Notes: generated by a model not told the origin, from the letters alone. 64,000 nt of DNA from Ferroplasma sp. (GCF_031200575.1 NZ_CP133597.1:1488001-1552000); one strand, 5' to 3'. Shown: positions 27,841 through 38,011, numbered from the stretch's first letter. Program-made: numbers and translations.

Positions 27841-28403
27841 CGAATCACTTCACGCAGTCGGGTCACTGCAGCGGGACTTGAAAATCCCATTTATCCCATT
27901 ACAGGAAATGATAGTATAGTTATCGATTTAATTTAAATATTTTGTGAATATTCCATTGACCAACGCATAAGTATTCCTGCAGGAATAGTAAATATTGTGG
28001 AGACTATTGGCAGGGTACTATATTTATATGCCATATAGAATGCAACAGGCTATTTTTAATTCATAAGCACGGGACACAATCATAGATAGAACCCAAACTT
28101 GTCGTTCTAAAAGTATTGTGTATAAAATATGGTGTACCTGCGAAATAACAGTCTGGAAAATTCGCTTAAACATATCATTGCCATAATGTAATGGTAGGGA
28201 AAATGCAAAAATTAGATAAGAGCATGGTATGTGTTATTGATTGCCAGGTATTCACCGAATGTTCCATTTAGAGAGGTTTTGCAAAATTAAAATTATCTAA
28301 GTTCCGTAAGGACACTTATTATAATTATTTTTCTGGGAGCGTATACTAATCTCCATTTATCAAAATTTATATACAACATCTGTGTATATTTAAGGTGAAT
28401 GGA
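27841..28403. other. Intergenic region upstream of the DHA2 transporter and the small ORF
   Basis: About 560 bases without a supportable gene. Contains a weak dyad around 27908-27925 (gatagtatagttatc) near the TATA-like minus-strand stretch of the transporter, and a TATA-like tatataca near 28370 before the small ORF at 28404. Confidence 0.4.
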
Positions 28404-28568
28404 ATGTTTTTAGATAATATAAAATCCGGTTATAATGTGGAGGGCAATATACATTGTACCAATTATCCTTCAAGTATGAGTATCTATAAGGTTAAAGGCA
28501 GGGAATCCGGTATATTGAGCATTATAGTTTCAAATTTTATGATTGGCTGTTCCAGATCAAAGTACTGA
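28404..28568 (+). CDS. Small ORF of 54 residues, possible leader gene of the acyl-CoA ligase operon
   Basis: A 54-residue open frame MFLDNIKSGYNVEG...RSKY; a GTG three codons upstream (28395) is an alternative start. A TATA-like box near 28368-28376 fits a leaderless start. It ends 27 bases before the acyl-CoA synthetase gene, whose own start has a purine-rich gaggggaa just upstream, unlike the leaderless genes elsewhere, which suggests that this ORF is the first gene of a two-gene transcript. It has two Cys but no known motif, and family is not recognised. Could be noncoding. Confidence 0.35.
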   Translation: MFLDNIKSGYNVEGNIHCTNYPSSMSIYKVKGRESGILSIIVSNFMIGCSRSKY

Positions 28569-28595
28569 ATTTAGATAGGTTTGTGAGGGGAAATT

Positions 28596-30284
28596 ATGGA
28601 ATATATAAATGAACAAAATATGGATGAAATATTGCAAAAAAGTTATCCACCATGGGTACACAGGCATGTTGAGATTCCCGATATAAGCATATATCAGGCA
28701 CTGGTAAATTCCTCCTTAAAATATTCGGAACGTACAGCAATTGATTTCATGAACACAAAAATATCCTATAAAACTTTAAAAGGAGAGGTTGATGCTATTG
28801 CTTCTGACCTGGAAGGAATTGGAGTAAAAAAGGGTGATAAGGTAGCCATAATGCTTCCCAATATTCCACAATATATCACTTATTTTTTTGCCGTGCTTAA
28901 ATTGGGAGGCATTATTGTCCAGGTAAATCCACTTTATACGACCAGGGAATTAAAATATGAAATGGAGGATTCGGGGTCTAATGTAATTGTCACCTTGGAT
29001 GAATTCGTTCAAAAAGCTATGCCTCTATATCCATCTATTATCAGTAAAATTATAGTGGTACGGGTTAAGGACTACCTGCCGCCACTGATTTCCAACATAT
29101 ATGCATTGAGTACCATAAGAAAAAATACAAAAGTTGTGGCAGATAAAAATATCATTGTATCCAAAAGACCTGGAAGTGTAGGAGACACAGGTAAAGTAGC
29201 CCAGATAAGCCCAAAAGATGATGCTGCCCTTATACAGTACACAGGAGGAACTACCGGTGAGGCCAAGGGGGCAGTACTGAGCCATAGAAATCTTATTTCA
29301 AATGCCTATCAGGTAATAGAGTCACTACCTGAAACCTATAAAGAAAAAACAACATACCTTTCTGCAATTCCATTTTTTCATGTATATGGGATGATGACGG
29401 CTATGCTGACTCCCATAATCCAGGGTTCCACAATAATTCTGGTACCAGACCCCAGAAATACCAAAATGATTTTATCACTTATAGAAAAGAAAAGACCCAC
29501 CGCATTTCCTGGAATCCCGGCGATGTACCATTCACTGGTTAACTATAACAACATAAACAAATATAACTTGAAAAATGTAAAAATATGCATATCAGGTGCA
29601 TCGTCGCTTCCCGTTGAACTCCAGAAGCAGTTCGAAAAACTTACAGGATCAATACTGGTAGAAGGTTACGGATTGAGTGAGTGCTCCCCGGTTGCAAACA
29701 TCACACCACTTGTGGAGGAGGAAAGAGAAAAATACAGAAGATTTGGATCTGTGGGACTTCCAGCCCCGGATACTTATGAAAGGATAGTTTCCCTGGAAGA
29801 TGGAATTTCCGATGTGCCTGTGGGGGAGCAGGGAGAATTGCTGATTAAGGGGCCGCAGGTAATGATGGGTTACTGGAACAGACCTGAAGAAAATAAAAAA
29901 GTCTTAGATAATGGATGGCTTCACACCGGTGATATTGCCAGGATTGATAATGATGGGTATGTCTATATTGTGGACAGAAAAAAGGACTTAATCATAGCAG
30001 GCGGTTACAATATATATCCAAGGGAGGTTGAGGATGTATTATATGAGAACCCGAAAGTTTCTGAATGTGCCGTGATAGGGGTTCCAGACGAACATAGAGG
30101 TGAAAACGTTAAGGCAGTAATTGTGAAAAAAGACAGCACACTGACTGAACAGGAGGTTATAGATTTTTGCAGGGAACGGCTTGCGGTTTATAAAATCCCC
30201 AGGATAGTGGAGTTCAGGGATAGCCTTCCATTGACCCTGGTGGGAAAAATAGACAAAAAACAACTCAGAAATGAAAAAATCTAA
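28596..30284 (+). CDS. fadD: Long-chain-type acyl-CoA synthetase (AMP-forming)
   Basis: 562 residues with all adenylate-forming motifs: QYTGGTTGEAKGAV, FPGIPAMYHSL, GYGLSECSPV, TGDIARIDNDGYV, VDRKKDLIIAGGYNIYPREVED, and the catalytic lysine in LVGKIDKKQLR. The IAGGYNIYPREVE motif is typical of long-chain FadD-type ligases. Its closest relative in the window is the gene at 55025, which it matches along most of the length. It activates fatty acids or related acids for beta-oxidation; chain length unknown. Confidence 0.9.
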   Translation: MEYINEQNMDEILQKSYPPWVHRHVEIPDISIYQALVNSSLKYSERTAIDFMNTKISYKTLKGEVDAIASDLEGIGVKKGDKVAIMLPNIPQYITYFFAVLKLGGIIVQVNPLYTTRELKYEMEDSGSNVIVTLDEFVQKAMPLYPSIISKIIVVRVKDYLPPLISNIYALSTIRKNTKVVADKNIIVSKRPGSVGDTGKVAQISPKDDAALIQYTGGTTGEAKGAVLSHRNLISNAYQVIESLPETYKEKTTYLSAIPFFHVYGMMTAMLTPIIQGSTIILVPDPRNTKMILSLIEKKRPTAFPGIPAMYHSLVNYNNINKYNLKNVKICISGASSLPVELQKQFEKLTGSILVEGYGLSECSPVANITPLVEEEREKYRRFGSVGLPAPDTYERIVSLEDGISDVPVGEQGELLIKGPQVMMGYWNRPEENKKVLDNGWLHTGDIARIDNDGYVYIVDRKKDLIIAGGYNIYPREVEDVLYENPKVSECAVIGVPDEHRGENVKAVIVKKDSTLTEQEVIDFCRERLAVYKIPRIVEFRDSLPLTLVGKIDKKQLRNEKI

Positions 30285-30346
30285 TGAATAGCAGGATTAC
30301 TTAAATATCACAGGAATCCCCCCGTGGATTAAAAATAAATTCTAAA

Positions 30347-30700
30347 TTACATGAATTTTGATATTTTCTGAACAACAGCCGGGGGCATTTTCTGCATCGT
30401 TGCCTGGATCATCTTCATATCTCTTTTCTGCAGTTCTGGTGGAAGTTCAGAATTGGCCTTCATCCTCAGTGCCACGAATCCCTTCAACTGGTCATCACTG
30501 AGTTCTGATGCAATGCCCATGTTTGTTGTGCAGAGACCGATATACGTTTCATCATCTGCCTTATTTATTTCGGTTATAAGGCCCTTAATCATTTTAACTT
30601 TGGCAGCATCGTCTTCCTTGAACATCTGTGTAAATAGTTTCTGCATTGCTTCCTTTCTCTTTTCAGGATTCATTTTAGCTATTGTAATTATATCTTCCAT
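30347..30700 (-). CDS. Hypothetical helical protein
   Basis: About 117 residues (three more if the upstream ATG at 30709 is used). Predominantly helical and charged, with EDIITIAKMNPEKRKEAM at the N-terminus and MKMIQATMQKMPPAVVQK near the C-terminus, and a Met-rich composition. I do not recognise a family. A TATA-like attaaaatg... stretch lies just upstream. It is monocistronic, convergent with the acyl-CoA ligase at 28596. Confidence 0.6.
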   Translation of the reverse strand: MEDIITIAKMNPEKRKEAMQKLFTQMFKEDDAAKVKMIKGLITEINKADDETYIGLCTTNMGIASELSDDQLKGFVALRMKANSELPPELQKRDMKMIQATMQKMPPAVVQKISKFM

Positions 30701-30827
30701 TTTTATCATTTTAACATATATTCAACTGATAAAAATGTTTTCATTACATTTTCTTCACATTTATGAAATGTACAGGTTTAAACAAGCTTAATCCTTTATA
30801 TATTTGTATAAAGGAACAATATTTGAA

Positions 30828-31766
30828 TTAATTCGTAGAAATATACATATCTACACCATTTATATATTTCTTTTCTATAATTCCATTATTTTCCATATAT
30901 TTAAGATGGGCTATGGTTTCCATAATGGCAAAATTTTGCTCCATATAATTCATGCCCGTTAATTTGCGCCCATTGCTCCATTCTATTGAGGAGGCCAGAC
31001 TGAAGGCAGTTTCCTGGTGTTTAAGGCCCTTTGTCATTGCCTGGATTCTTTTCATATGATGCTGTATAATTTCATCTATCCTTCCGGTAAAGTCATCTAT
31101 ATTATCCCTGTGGCCTGGATATCCTATTTTAACATCGTATTTTCTAATTTTCTTCAGGCTTTCAATATACATTCCAAGGTAATCCGCTCCATTGCTGTAC
31201 ACGCTGATATTAGGCGATATGTTCTTCAGAACATGGTCACCGGTAATCATTGCCTGGATATCTTTAAGGTATATGGCAACTGACCCTGGAGAATGCCCAG
31301 GGACATCTATAATTTCAGTATCCACCAGATTCATATTATCCAGTATATTAAGGTCCAGTGATGAGTAATAATTTATAAACTGCATTATGGGGTTTCCCTC
31401 AAGTATTCTGGTAAAAAGGCCCTCTGGAACTCCATTAGAAATCATTAGCTCCCTGTAATCATTGAAATATTCATTCCTGTTATCTGTGATATATTTAATT
31501 GCATCATAATCATTTCTGGATATATAAACAGGGATTCCATGATTTTTTGTAAGATATAGTGCCCCTCCTATGTGATCTATGTGTAAATGTGTTATAATGC
31601 AGAAATCTATCTTGCACAGGTTCACAGATTTTTTTAGTTCATTGTAGCTGTTTTCTGACATGCCTGTATCCACAATGTAATCTGCATTGCCCGAGATATG
31701 GTAAATATTTGCAGTTTTTAGGGCCCTGATTTCTATGGGAACAGTAATTTTTTCAATAGAATTCAT
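30828..31766 (-). CDS. Metallo-beta-lactamase fold hydrolase
   Basis: 312 residues. Metal ligands in THLHIDHIGG (HxHxDH, about residues 60-65), PGHSPGSVAIY, TGDHVL and GYPGHRDNI; the layout is that of the glyoxalase II / flavin-free MBL hydrolase group. The C-terminal about 80 residues are a helical domain with an ending like a winged helix (YMENNGIIEKKYINGVDMY), common in this group. Substrate not known; thioester hydrolysis is plausible beside CoA-ester genes but inferred. Confidence 0.85.
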   Translation of the reverse strand: MNSIEKITVPIEIRALKTANIYHISGNADYIVDTGMSENSYNELKKSVNLCKIDFCIITHLHIDHIGGALYLTKNHGIPVYISRNDYDAIKYITDNRNEYFNDYRELMISNGVPEGLFTRILEGNPIMQFINYYSSLDLNILDNMNLVDTEIIDVPGHSPGSVAIYLKDIQAMITGDHVLKNISPNISVYSNGADYLGMYIESLKKIRKYDVKIGYPGHRDNIDDFTGRIDEIIQHHMKRIQAMTKGLKHQETAFSLASSIEWSNGRKLTGMNYMEQNFAIMETIAHLKYMENNGIIEKKYINGVDMYISTN

Positions 31767-31887
31767 ACTGGTTTATTGCAGGGATGGTAATTAATTATTA
31801 CATATGGATAATATATGTCCGATATTTATTTTTGCAATATATATTTCATTGATAAATTATTAATGGTATTTTACATTTAACAGTTAA

Positions 31888-33051
31888 ATGCAGAATGATA
31901 CGGGTAACATCAGGGCAAAACAATTAAGGCATATAATGGGAGCTTCAATATTCTCATTTTCCATGAATTCTACCCTGAGATTTTTTATCCCGGTACTGAT
32001 ACCATTGCTCGTCGCTTCCCTAAATATATCTGTTTATATGGCATCATTATTCATAACTTCCTACTGGATTGGATATACACTATTTCAGATTCCATCAGGC
32101 ATTATTGCGGATCGTATGGGCGTGGCAAGGGTAGCCCGACTTTCATTTCTTTTGATGGCACTGGTTTTTTCTTTTTTTTATTTCGTGAAAAATTCATATG
32201 TAGAAATTATCATCATTCAATTTTTCCTTGGATGTTTTTCAGCAACAGTTTACGTCTCTGACACATCTGTAATACAGAAATGGATTCCTGCAACTGGCAG
32301 GTCAACATTTGTTGGAATTTACCAGACAGGGTTTTTTATAGGTGCCTCACTGGGCGAATATTTTATTCTCAGGGCACTGGACATCAGTTTTGAGTTTCTT
32401 TATATTTCAATAATGTTGGTACTGGCTATTGCTGCAGTTATGAATTTTCTGTTCATAAAGGAACCACCAGTGAAAGAACGCAGGAAGCGCACCAGAATAG
32501 ACAAAAAAATTCTTTATGTTGCCATGATAAGGTTTTCTGCCGGTTTCCTGTATATTGGATTCATTACACTGTTTACAACGTTCATAGTTTTCGATCACAT
32601 AATACCATATTCAACAGCCTATCTCTATGCATGGATACCTGCAGTTGGAGGCATAATTACGTCACCCTTTGGTGGATTTATATCTTCAAAAGTAAAACGT
32701 GGGAAATCACTGGTTTCCATAATTCCAGTAATAGCCCTTGGGTCAATAGTGATATACATTAACTATGCTCCAGTTGCGGCTGTATTCGGCATTTCATTTC
32801 TTTCCGGAATGCTCTATGGGCTTTATGCAGGACCCTCGATGGGAATGGCATCAGATTTTAGTGGCGGCGATCATAACCTTGCATCAGCAAGCAGCATTCT
32901 GAATTTTAGTTCCCAGGTTGGCGGCACTGTGTCTCCCCTTATTATTGGATATTTCTTCTCCCTATATGGCAACTTCAGGCTGGCTTTCACATTTATTGCC
33001 TTAATATCGATTATTATTGTATTAATTCCATTAATAAAGATAAAATTTTAG
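31888..33051 (+). CDS. MFS transporter
   Basis: 387 residues, twelve membrane helices. The loop 2-3 motif GIIADRMGVARVARLS (G-x(3)-D-x-G-x-x-R) is recognisable, and FVGIYQTGFFIGASLGEYF resembles motif C-type GxxxG helices. There is no clear subfamily signature; a transport role for a small organic substrate is all that can be said. Its stop overlaps the convergent acyl-CoA synthetase gene by four bases. Confidence 0.8.
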   Translation: MQNDTGNIRAKQLRHIMGASIFSFSMNSTLRFFIPVLIPLLVASLNISVYMASLFITSYWIGYTLFQIPSGIIADRMGVARVARLSFLLMALVFSFFYFVKNSYVEIIIIQFFLGCFSATVYVSDTSVIQKWIPATGRSTFVGIYQTGFFIGASLGEYFILRALDISFEFLYISIMLVLAIAAVMNFLFIKEPPVKERRKRTRIDKKILYVAMIRFSAGFLYIGFITLFTTFIVFDHIIPYSTAYLYAWIPAVGGIITSPFGGFISSKVKRGKSLVSIIPVIALGSIVIYINYAPVAAVFGISFLSGMLYGLYAGPSMGMASDFSGGDHNLASASSILNFSSQVGGTVSPLIIGYFFSLYGNFRLAFTFIALISIIIVLIPLIKIKF

Positions 33052-34556
33052 TATTTTAAGGCTCTCAGAACAGCTTTATCAATTTTTCCAACGCTTGTCA
33101 TGGGCATTTCCTCAATAATACGGAAATCCACGGGAATCCACCATTTCTTGATGTGCCCAGAATCTACCCTAGAATGCATAAATTCTCTTAATTTCCCAAT
33201 ATTGATGTTTTCCGAAGCTTTAATCCAGGCTACAGGCAGCTCTCCCCATTTTTCATCAGGTATAGCGGTTACAGCACATATCTCGACTCCCGGAAATTCA
33301 GATATCATGGATTCAATAATTGATGTGGGTATCCATTCACCCCCACATTTAACCACATCCTTAATTCTGTCCAGTATTTTAATTCCCCCATCATCTGTCA
33401 AAAGTGCAACATCACCTGTTTTAAACCATCCACCTTCATATTCATTGCCATCCTTTCTATTAAGGTATTTGCCCGGCAGCCATGGGGCATTAATCCATAA
33501 TTCACCTATAGTATTATTTCCAAGGATGTTCCCTGAATCGTCTCTTATAGATACGTTAACCATGGGAACAGGGTGTGTTACAGAACGCAATGACTCTATA
33601 TCTTCTTCGCTTCCTATGGATATGGATGTTGCCAGCATATCTGTTCCTCCATATATGGTGGAGAATTTGATGTGCTTGTTTTTAAGTTTTCTGGCTATGC
33701 CACTGCTGATGGGAGAACCCCCTATCAACATTTTAATGCCGTTTAATTGATTATCCGTGTCATGTGCAAGCAGATCGTAAACCATTGTTGGTACAGCATT
33801 TATCCATGTGGCCTTATGCTTCTTTATGCTGGAAACTACATTTAACGGATTATATTTACCAGTTATTACATAATTTGCACCAAGATAGGCAGCATGAAAG
33901 GCAGATCCCCATGACCATAAGTGATAGAATGGGATCAGGGAAAGTATGGTATCGTTATATCTCAGCGATGCTGGGGATTGAAACATTCCAAGCTGGTACA
34001 GGATGCTGAGACCACCATTAACGGTCTTTTCGTTGGTGTATAAAACCTCCTTTGGTTTTCCTGTGGTTCCGGATGTGAAAAGTATAGAATAATTGTCAGG
34101 CCCGGAGGTAATTTCTTCACGGTGCTTATCGCTGACAAGCATTTCATCAAATTTTGTATATCTATTATTAGATCCCATAGAAATTACATGATCTTCCCTA
34201 AATTCTTTTCCTATACCGGCATTAAGGAAATCCCCTGATGCAAATATATACTCCGCACCGGATTCCCTTAAAGTCTCCATAGCCATATTCCATGGAAGTT
34301 TGATATTTACAGGGTAAATTATTGAACCTGTCATGCTGGCTGCGAAAAGTAGTTCCATAAATTCAATGGAATTATAATCAGCAACTGCAAACACAGTCCC
34401 TCTTGAAATCCCCATTTTATTCATTGATGTGGATATTTTTGAAACCTCATCATACATTTCCCTGTATGTCAATGTTCTCTCGGCGATTATTTTACTTTGT
34501 GGAAATAGAATCGCTGCACGTCTTAAAGTTTTAATTACAGTAAATCCCTCTCCCAT
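33048..34556 (-). CDS. AMP-forming acyl-CoA synthetase
   Basis: 502 residues. Motifs: LFTSGTTGKPKEVL, IYGGTDMLATS, TGDVALLTDDGGIKI, DRIKDVVKCGGEWIPTSIIE, and the final TSVGKIDKAVLR with the catalytic lysine. The SGGEWI(P/S)T motif marks the medium-chain or short-chain/aromatic-acid type of ligase rather than the IAGGYN FadD type. It starts nine bases after the acyl-CoA dehydrogenase gene stop, so both probably form one operon that activates and oxidises an acid. Confidence 0.87.
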   Translation of the reverse strand: MGEGFTVIKTLRRAAILFPQSKIIAERTLTYREMYDEVSKISTSMNKMGISRGTVFAVADYNSIEFMELLFAASMTGSIIYPVNIKLPWNMAMETLRESGAEYIFASGDFLNAGIGKEFREDHVISMGSNNRYTKFDEMLVSDKHREEITSGPDNYSILFTSGTTGKPKEVLYTNEKTVNGGLSILYQLGMFQSPASLRYNDTILSLIPFYHLWSWGSAFHAAYLGANYVITGKYNPLNVVSSIKKHKATWINAVPTMVYDLLAHDTDNQLNGIKMLIGGSPISSGIARKLKNKHIKFSTIYGGTDMLATSISIGSEEDIESLRSVTHPVPMVNVSIRDDSGNILGNNTIGELWINAPWLPGKYLNRKDGNEYEGGWFKTGDVALLTDDGGIKILDRIKDVVKCGGEWIPTSIIESMISEFPGVEICAVTAIPDEKWGELPVAWIKASENINIGKLREFMHSRVDSGHIKKWWIPVDFRIIEEMPMTSVGKIDKAVLRALKY

Positions 34557-34564
34557 ATTGCCAC

Positions 34565-36211
34565 CTAATTTTTCAGGCTCCTTTCCTGCCTTTCAACATG
34601 TATCAGGGACTCTGAAAATCCCATTGTGTCTGTATCATAATCCTCCTTTTTCACATACCGTTTAAAGTAAAGTTTCCCCGCTTTTATAAAATCTTCATTT
34701 CCTGTTTTGTTGCCTATATGCAGGAGCAGGATTGATGCCATGGAATTTCCCATTATATCCATTAGGTACTTAGCATGGAACTGTGCTTCAGTAGCATCCA
34801 TGGAAAGGATTTTATCTATACTTTCCCTGATAAGATTATAGCAAGAGTCTGCAATTTCTCTACCATCCCTGATTTCTGAAACAGTATTCTGAAAGTCCCG
34901 GAGCATTTTGATGTGTGCCCTCTTTCTCATTATTGCTTCAAGCATATCCAGGGCCTGAATGTTGCTTGCCCCTTCCCATATAGGTGTTATCAGGGCTTCC
35001 CTGTGCCAGCGCTCTATCGGGAATTCTGAGAGAAAACCTATCCCACCGTGAAGCTCTGTAGCCATTTGAGTTACTATTGAGGAAGATTCTGCCGTGATAT
35101 TTTTTACGATATGAGTCATCAGCCTGGTATAATTATAATCATCATCGTATGGTGGCTTTGATTTTATGGAAGCATTGAAAAGATCAATAGTTTTAAATGT
35201 TAGTGCAATTGACCCTTCGAGAAGTACTTCCATATCCAGCAAATCCCTTTTTATTCCGGGATGATCTAAAAGTAGTGAGCCGAATGTTTTCCTCTTCATT
35301 GAATAATAATAGGCTTCAAGATATGCCTTTCTTGCAATTCCACATGCCGCTGCGGCATTGTCGAGCCTTGAAACCATGAGGTCTTCTGTTATATAGTAAA
35401 TTGCCTTTCCAGCATCGCCAAGCATCTGCGCCTCTGAATTTTCCAGTTCCACTTCTCCGGATGGAACACTCTTTGTGGCGCTTTTTTCTTTGAGTCTTCT
35501 TATTCTATAGTTTAAATTGCCTTCGCCATTTCTCCTTGGGAGCACAAACAACGATAATCCCTTGGCTCCATGGTTATTATTATGAAAGGCAGATGTCAGT
35601 GAGACATCGGCAAGGCCTGCATTGCTGGCAAAATATTTATCGCCGGTCAGGTACCATAAATTATTTCCCGGTTCTGCTACTGTTTTATTTGCACCGAGAT
35701 CGCTGCCACCCTGTATTTCTGTAAACCATGTTGCACCCAGTAACAAATCACTGGAGTCCCCGGTTAATCCTGAAACGTAATCCCTGAAGTTATCAGAACC
35801 ATACTTGTGCAGTGCATATGCTGTCTGATGTGTTAGTGTAATTATACAGTAGATGCCAGGATCTGCCACAAGATAGCCCATGGCATAATGATCCAGTATA
35901 GATTTTCCATGGAAATAGGGCCTGTTTATTCCAAACTCTTTTATGAGTTTATCAAGCGTATGTTTTTCCACAGAATTTATAAGAACACTATCTATTCTTT
36001 CTCCATCAATTCCCCACATTTTCAGCACTGGCGGTGATATTTTATCTATATAATCGGTAATTTCGTAAAGCTGTTTTCCAGTATATGCTCCCAGTGGGCT
36101 GAGATTGAGCCTCTTTCCTGCGTAAAATTCAACGATTGCCTGGAATGGAAGGTCTATATCATAATGGTTCTTCCCATAAATGTTAGATATATAAGAATAC
36201 GTATCATCCAT
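34565..36211 (-). CDS. Acyl-CoA dehydrogenase, AidB-like
   Basis: 548 residues. Flavin-binding region ATWFTEIQGGSDLGANKT and WYLTGDKYFASNAG are close to the AidB-like group of acyl-CoA dehydrogenases, which have MTE-(K/I)QGGSD. C-terminal FLSEFPIERWHREALITPIWEGASNIQALDM contains the catalytic-base region typical of the family (the EGASNIQALD stretch). AidB-type flavoproteins in bacteria bind DNA in the alkylation response, but archaeal members next to an acyl-CoA ligase are more likely true dehydrogenases. Electrons would go to an ETF, whose beta subunit gene starts at the end of this window. Confidence 0.85.
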   Translation of the reverse strand: MDDTYSYISNIYGKNHYDIDLPFQAIVEFYAGKRLNLSPLGAYTGKQLYEITDYIDKISPPVLKMWGIDGERIDSVLINSVEKHTLDKLIKEFGINRPYFHGKSILDHYAMGYLVADPGIYCIITLTHQTAYALHKYGSDNFRDYVSGLTGDSSDLLLGATWFTEIQGGSDLGANKTVAEPGNNLWYLTGDKYFASNAGLADVSLTSAFHNNNHGAKGLSLFVLPRRNGEGNLNYRIRRLKEKSATKSVPSGEVELENSEAQMLGDAGKAIYYITEDLMVSRLDNAAAACGIARKAYLEAYYYSMKRKTFGSLLLDHPGIKRDLLDMEVLLEGSIALTFKTIDLFNASIKSKPPYDDDYNYTRLMTHIVKNITAESSSIVTQMATELHGGIGFLSEFPIERWHREALITPIWEGASNIQALDMLEAIMRKRAHIKMLRDFQNTVSEIRDGREIADSCYNLIRESIDKILSMDATEAQFHAKYLMDIMGNSMASILLLHIGNKTGNEDFIKAGKLYFKRYVKKEDYDTDTMGFSESLIHVERQERSLKN

Positions 36212-36312
36212 AAGAAATAAAGTGCTTGCAGTATATAAAAATATGGAAATGGATTTAATTATAGTTTAGTTTTTCTTATATATTACGGAGGCATATAGTT
36301 TAACAGTTGAAA

Positions 36313-37092
36313 ATGAACAGAATAATGAAATATCCCGGGTCCAAAATAGGTGTTATTAAGGATATCCAGGCACTTTATGATCGATCCGGGTGCAGAACCT
36401 TTGTGGATGTTTTCGGGGGTTCAGGGTCTGTATCCCTGAATATAGATTCCAGAAATATAATTTACAATGACATTAACAGGGACCTGTATGCCCTGTTCAC
36501 AGTACTGCAAAAACATTTTGCCCAGTTTTACAGGGCCGCAAATGCCCTCGCAATGGATCGTAAGCTATTCTTCGATTATTATGATAGGAGAATAGTTATG
36601 GATGCTGAAAATCCGGAAATTGAAAGGGCATTTTCCATTTTCTTTAATTTCAACACCGGTTTCGGGGGAATGGGGGAAACCTATGGAAAAAAGGATAAAT
36701 CACTTTTCGGGGGTTACAGAAAAAACGTCTCAAACCTGATTAAAGCATCACATGCTATTGGCAGGATGAAAATAGAGAATATGGATTTCAGGAGCATAAT
36801 AGAAAAGTACGATTCGCCTGAAACCTTTTTTTATCTGGATCCGCCCTACCCCGGCAAAAACTGGTATGTGCACAATTTTACTGAAGGTGATTTTATGGAT
36901 CTTGGAAGCAGTGTGATGTCTTTAGATGGAAAATATGCAATGAATTTCAATGCATCAGATGCCCTACCTGTGAAAGTTTTTGGCAAACCGTCCTTTATAA
37001 GGGAAGAAGCAAACCAGAACGGCAAGCCTGGCAAGACCCAATCCAGGAAAATAGCCTTCTATACAAATGTTGTTGCTGCAAAGATGAGGTAA
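36313..37092 (+). CDS. D12-class DNA adenine N6-methyltransferase (Dam-like)
   Basis: About 259 residues. The SAM-binding motif is DVFGGSGSVSLN near residue 36, an FNFNTGFGGMGETYG target-recognition start follows, and the catalytic motif is YLDPPYPG near residue 177. This motif order (FGGSG first, DPPY second) is that of the D12 or Dam-type N6-adenine methylases. There is no restriction endonuclease next to it, so it appears solitary. A TTG at 36307 is an alternative start. Recognition sequence unknown. It opens a run of same-strand genes that ends with the VirB4-like gene. Confidence 0.85.
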   Translation: MNRIMKYPGSKIGVIKDIQALYDRSGCRTFVDVFGGSGSVSLNIDSRNIIYNDINRDLYALFTVLQKHFAQFYRAANALAMDRKLFFDYYDRRIVMDAENPEIERAFSIFFNFNTGFGGMGETYGKKDKSLFGGYRKNVSNLIKASHAIGRMKIENMDFRSIIEKYDSPETFFYLDPPYPGKNWYVHNFTEGDFMDLGSSVMSLDGKYAMNFNASDALPVKVFGKPSFIREEANQNGKPGKTQSRKIAFYTNVVAAKMR

Positions 37093-37154
37093 ATTACCGG
37101 ATAACCCGGGTGGTAACTCTATAAATTTATTATATGTTACGGAATTATTGATAT

Positions 37155-37940
37155 ATGGAATACAGGACAGGGTGCTCAGGGTGGAGTTATGATTTCTGGC
37201 GTGGGAAAATCTATGATTTCCGTGAAGCACCTGGTAATTTTTTGAAGATTTACTCAAAACTCTTTGATACCGTTGAAATAGATTCAACTTTTTATGCTGC
37301 ACAGGGCCGGGATACTGTAAACAAATGGTACAGTTCTGTGCCAGATGGATTTCTCTTTTCCCCGAAGATGCCCAGAAAAATAACACATGAATACAGATTG
37401 CAGAATTGTGAAAAAGACCTGGATTTCTTTCTAAGTAATATTTCACTGCTAAGGGAAAAGCTTGGAATGATTCTAATCCAGCTGCCACCTGATTTCGCAT
37501 ACAGTATAGCAATATTTGAAAATTTTCTTGAAACCCTCCCGGGAGATATAAAATTCGCCGTTGAATTCAGGCATACGTCATGGTTCAGGGATGATGTGTA
37601 TTCAATGCTAAAAAAATTCAACATAACCATGGTATGGCCTGTGCTCGATTACATCAGGCCGCCTGAGGTAAAAACTACCAGGAACCTTTACATAAGATTC
37701 CTTGGGAATAAATCGCTCACAAAAAACATGCTGGGAGAGATGAGAATCAACCGCCGTAAGGAGATAGATTCGTGGACCGGGAAAATCATTGAAAACAGCC
37801 ACGGAATGGCCACTATTTACATCTATGCAAACAACCATTATGAAGGGTTCTCCCCCGAAACAGTAAAATATATCAGAAACAGGATTGGCCTTTCTGAAAA
37901 TGCTGCAACACTTGGTGAGAGGCAGAAGAAACTGTTTTAG
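37155..37940 (+). CDS. DUF72 (YecE-like) protein
   Basis: 261 residues of the DUF72 family, a TIM-barrel-like protein of unknown activity. Characteristic are the opening GCSGWSYDFWRGKIYD and FDTVEIDSTFYA, then FSPKMPRKITH, ILIQLPPDFAY, FAVEFRHTSWF, and YIRFLGN, all the standard landmarks. The family occurs in bacteria and archaea and often sits near DNA repair or metal-related genes; no activity is established. Separated by 62 bases from the methylase gene and by about 70 from the pilin-like gene. Confidence 0.85.
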   Translation: MEYRTGCSGWSYDFWRGKIYDFREAPGNFLKIYSKLFDTVEIDSTFYAAQGRDTVNKWYSSVPDGFLFSPKMPRKITHEYRLQNCEKDLDFFLSNISLLREKLGMILIQLPPDFAYSIAIFENFLETLPGDIKFAVEFRHTSWFRDDVYSMLKKFNITMVWPVLDYIRPPEVKTTRNLYIRFLGNKSLTKNMLGEMRINRRKEIDSWTGKIIENSHGMATIYIYANNHYEGFSPETVKYIRNRIGLSENAATLGERQKKLF

Positions 37941-38011
37941 ATATGTATTAAGTGTATATTATATTTACTACGTTATAAATAATATTTTATACTGCCTTTC
38001 TATTACCAAAA

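Noticed and set aside
27866-27890. Hairpin gggacttgaaaatccc resembling the anticodon arm of a tRNA-Ser (UGA)
   Set aside because: Only one hairpin with an eight-base loop is visible; no acceptor stem, D arm or T arm can be paired around it, so it is not a tRNA gene or clear tRNA fragment.
28203-28271. A 22-residue frame (MQKLDKSMVCVIDCQVFTE) that resembles the first strand of an isochorismatase-type hydrolase
   Set aside because: The frame ends after 22 residues and no further homology appears in any frame downstream; the match is too short to call a pseudogene.
34565-36211. AidB as a DNA alkylation-response protein
   Set aside because: The family resemblance is real, but an adjacent acyl-CoA ligase in the same operon makes acyl-CoA oxidation the simpler reading.
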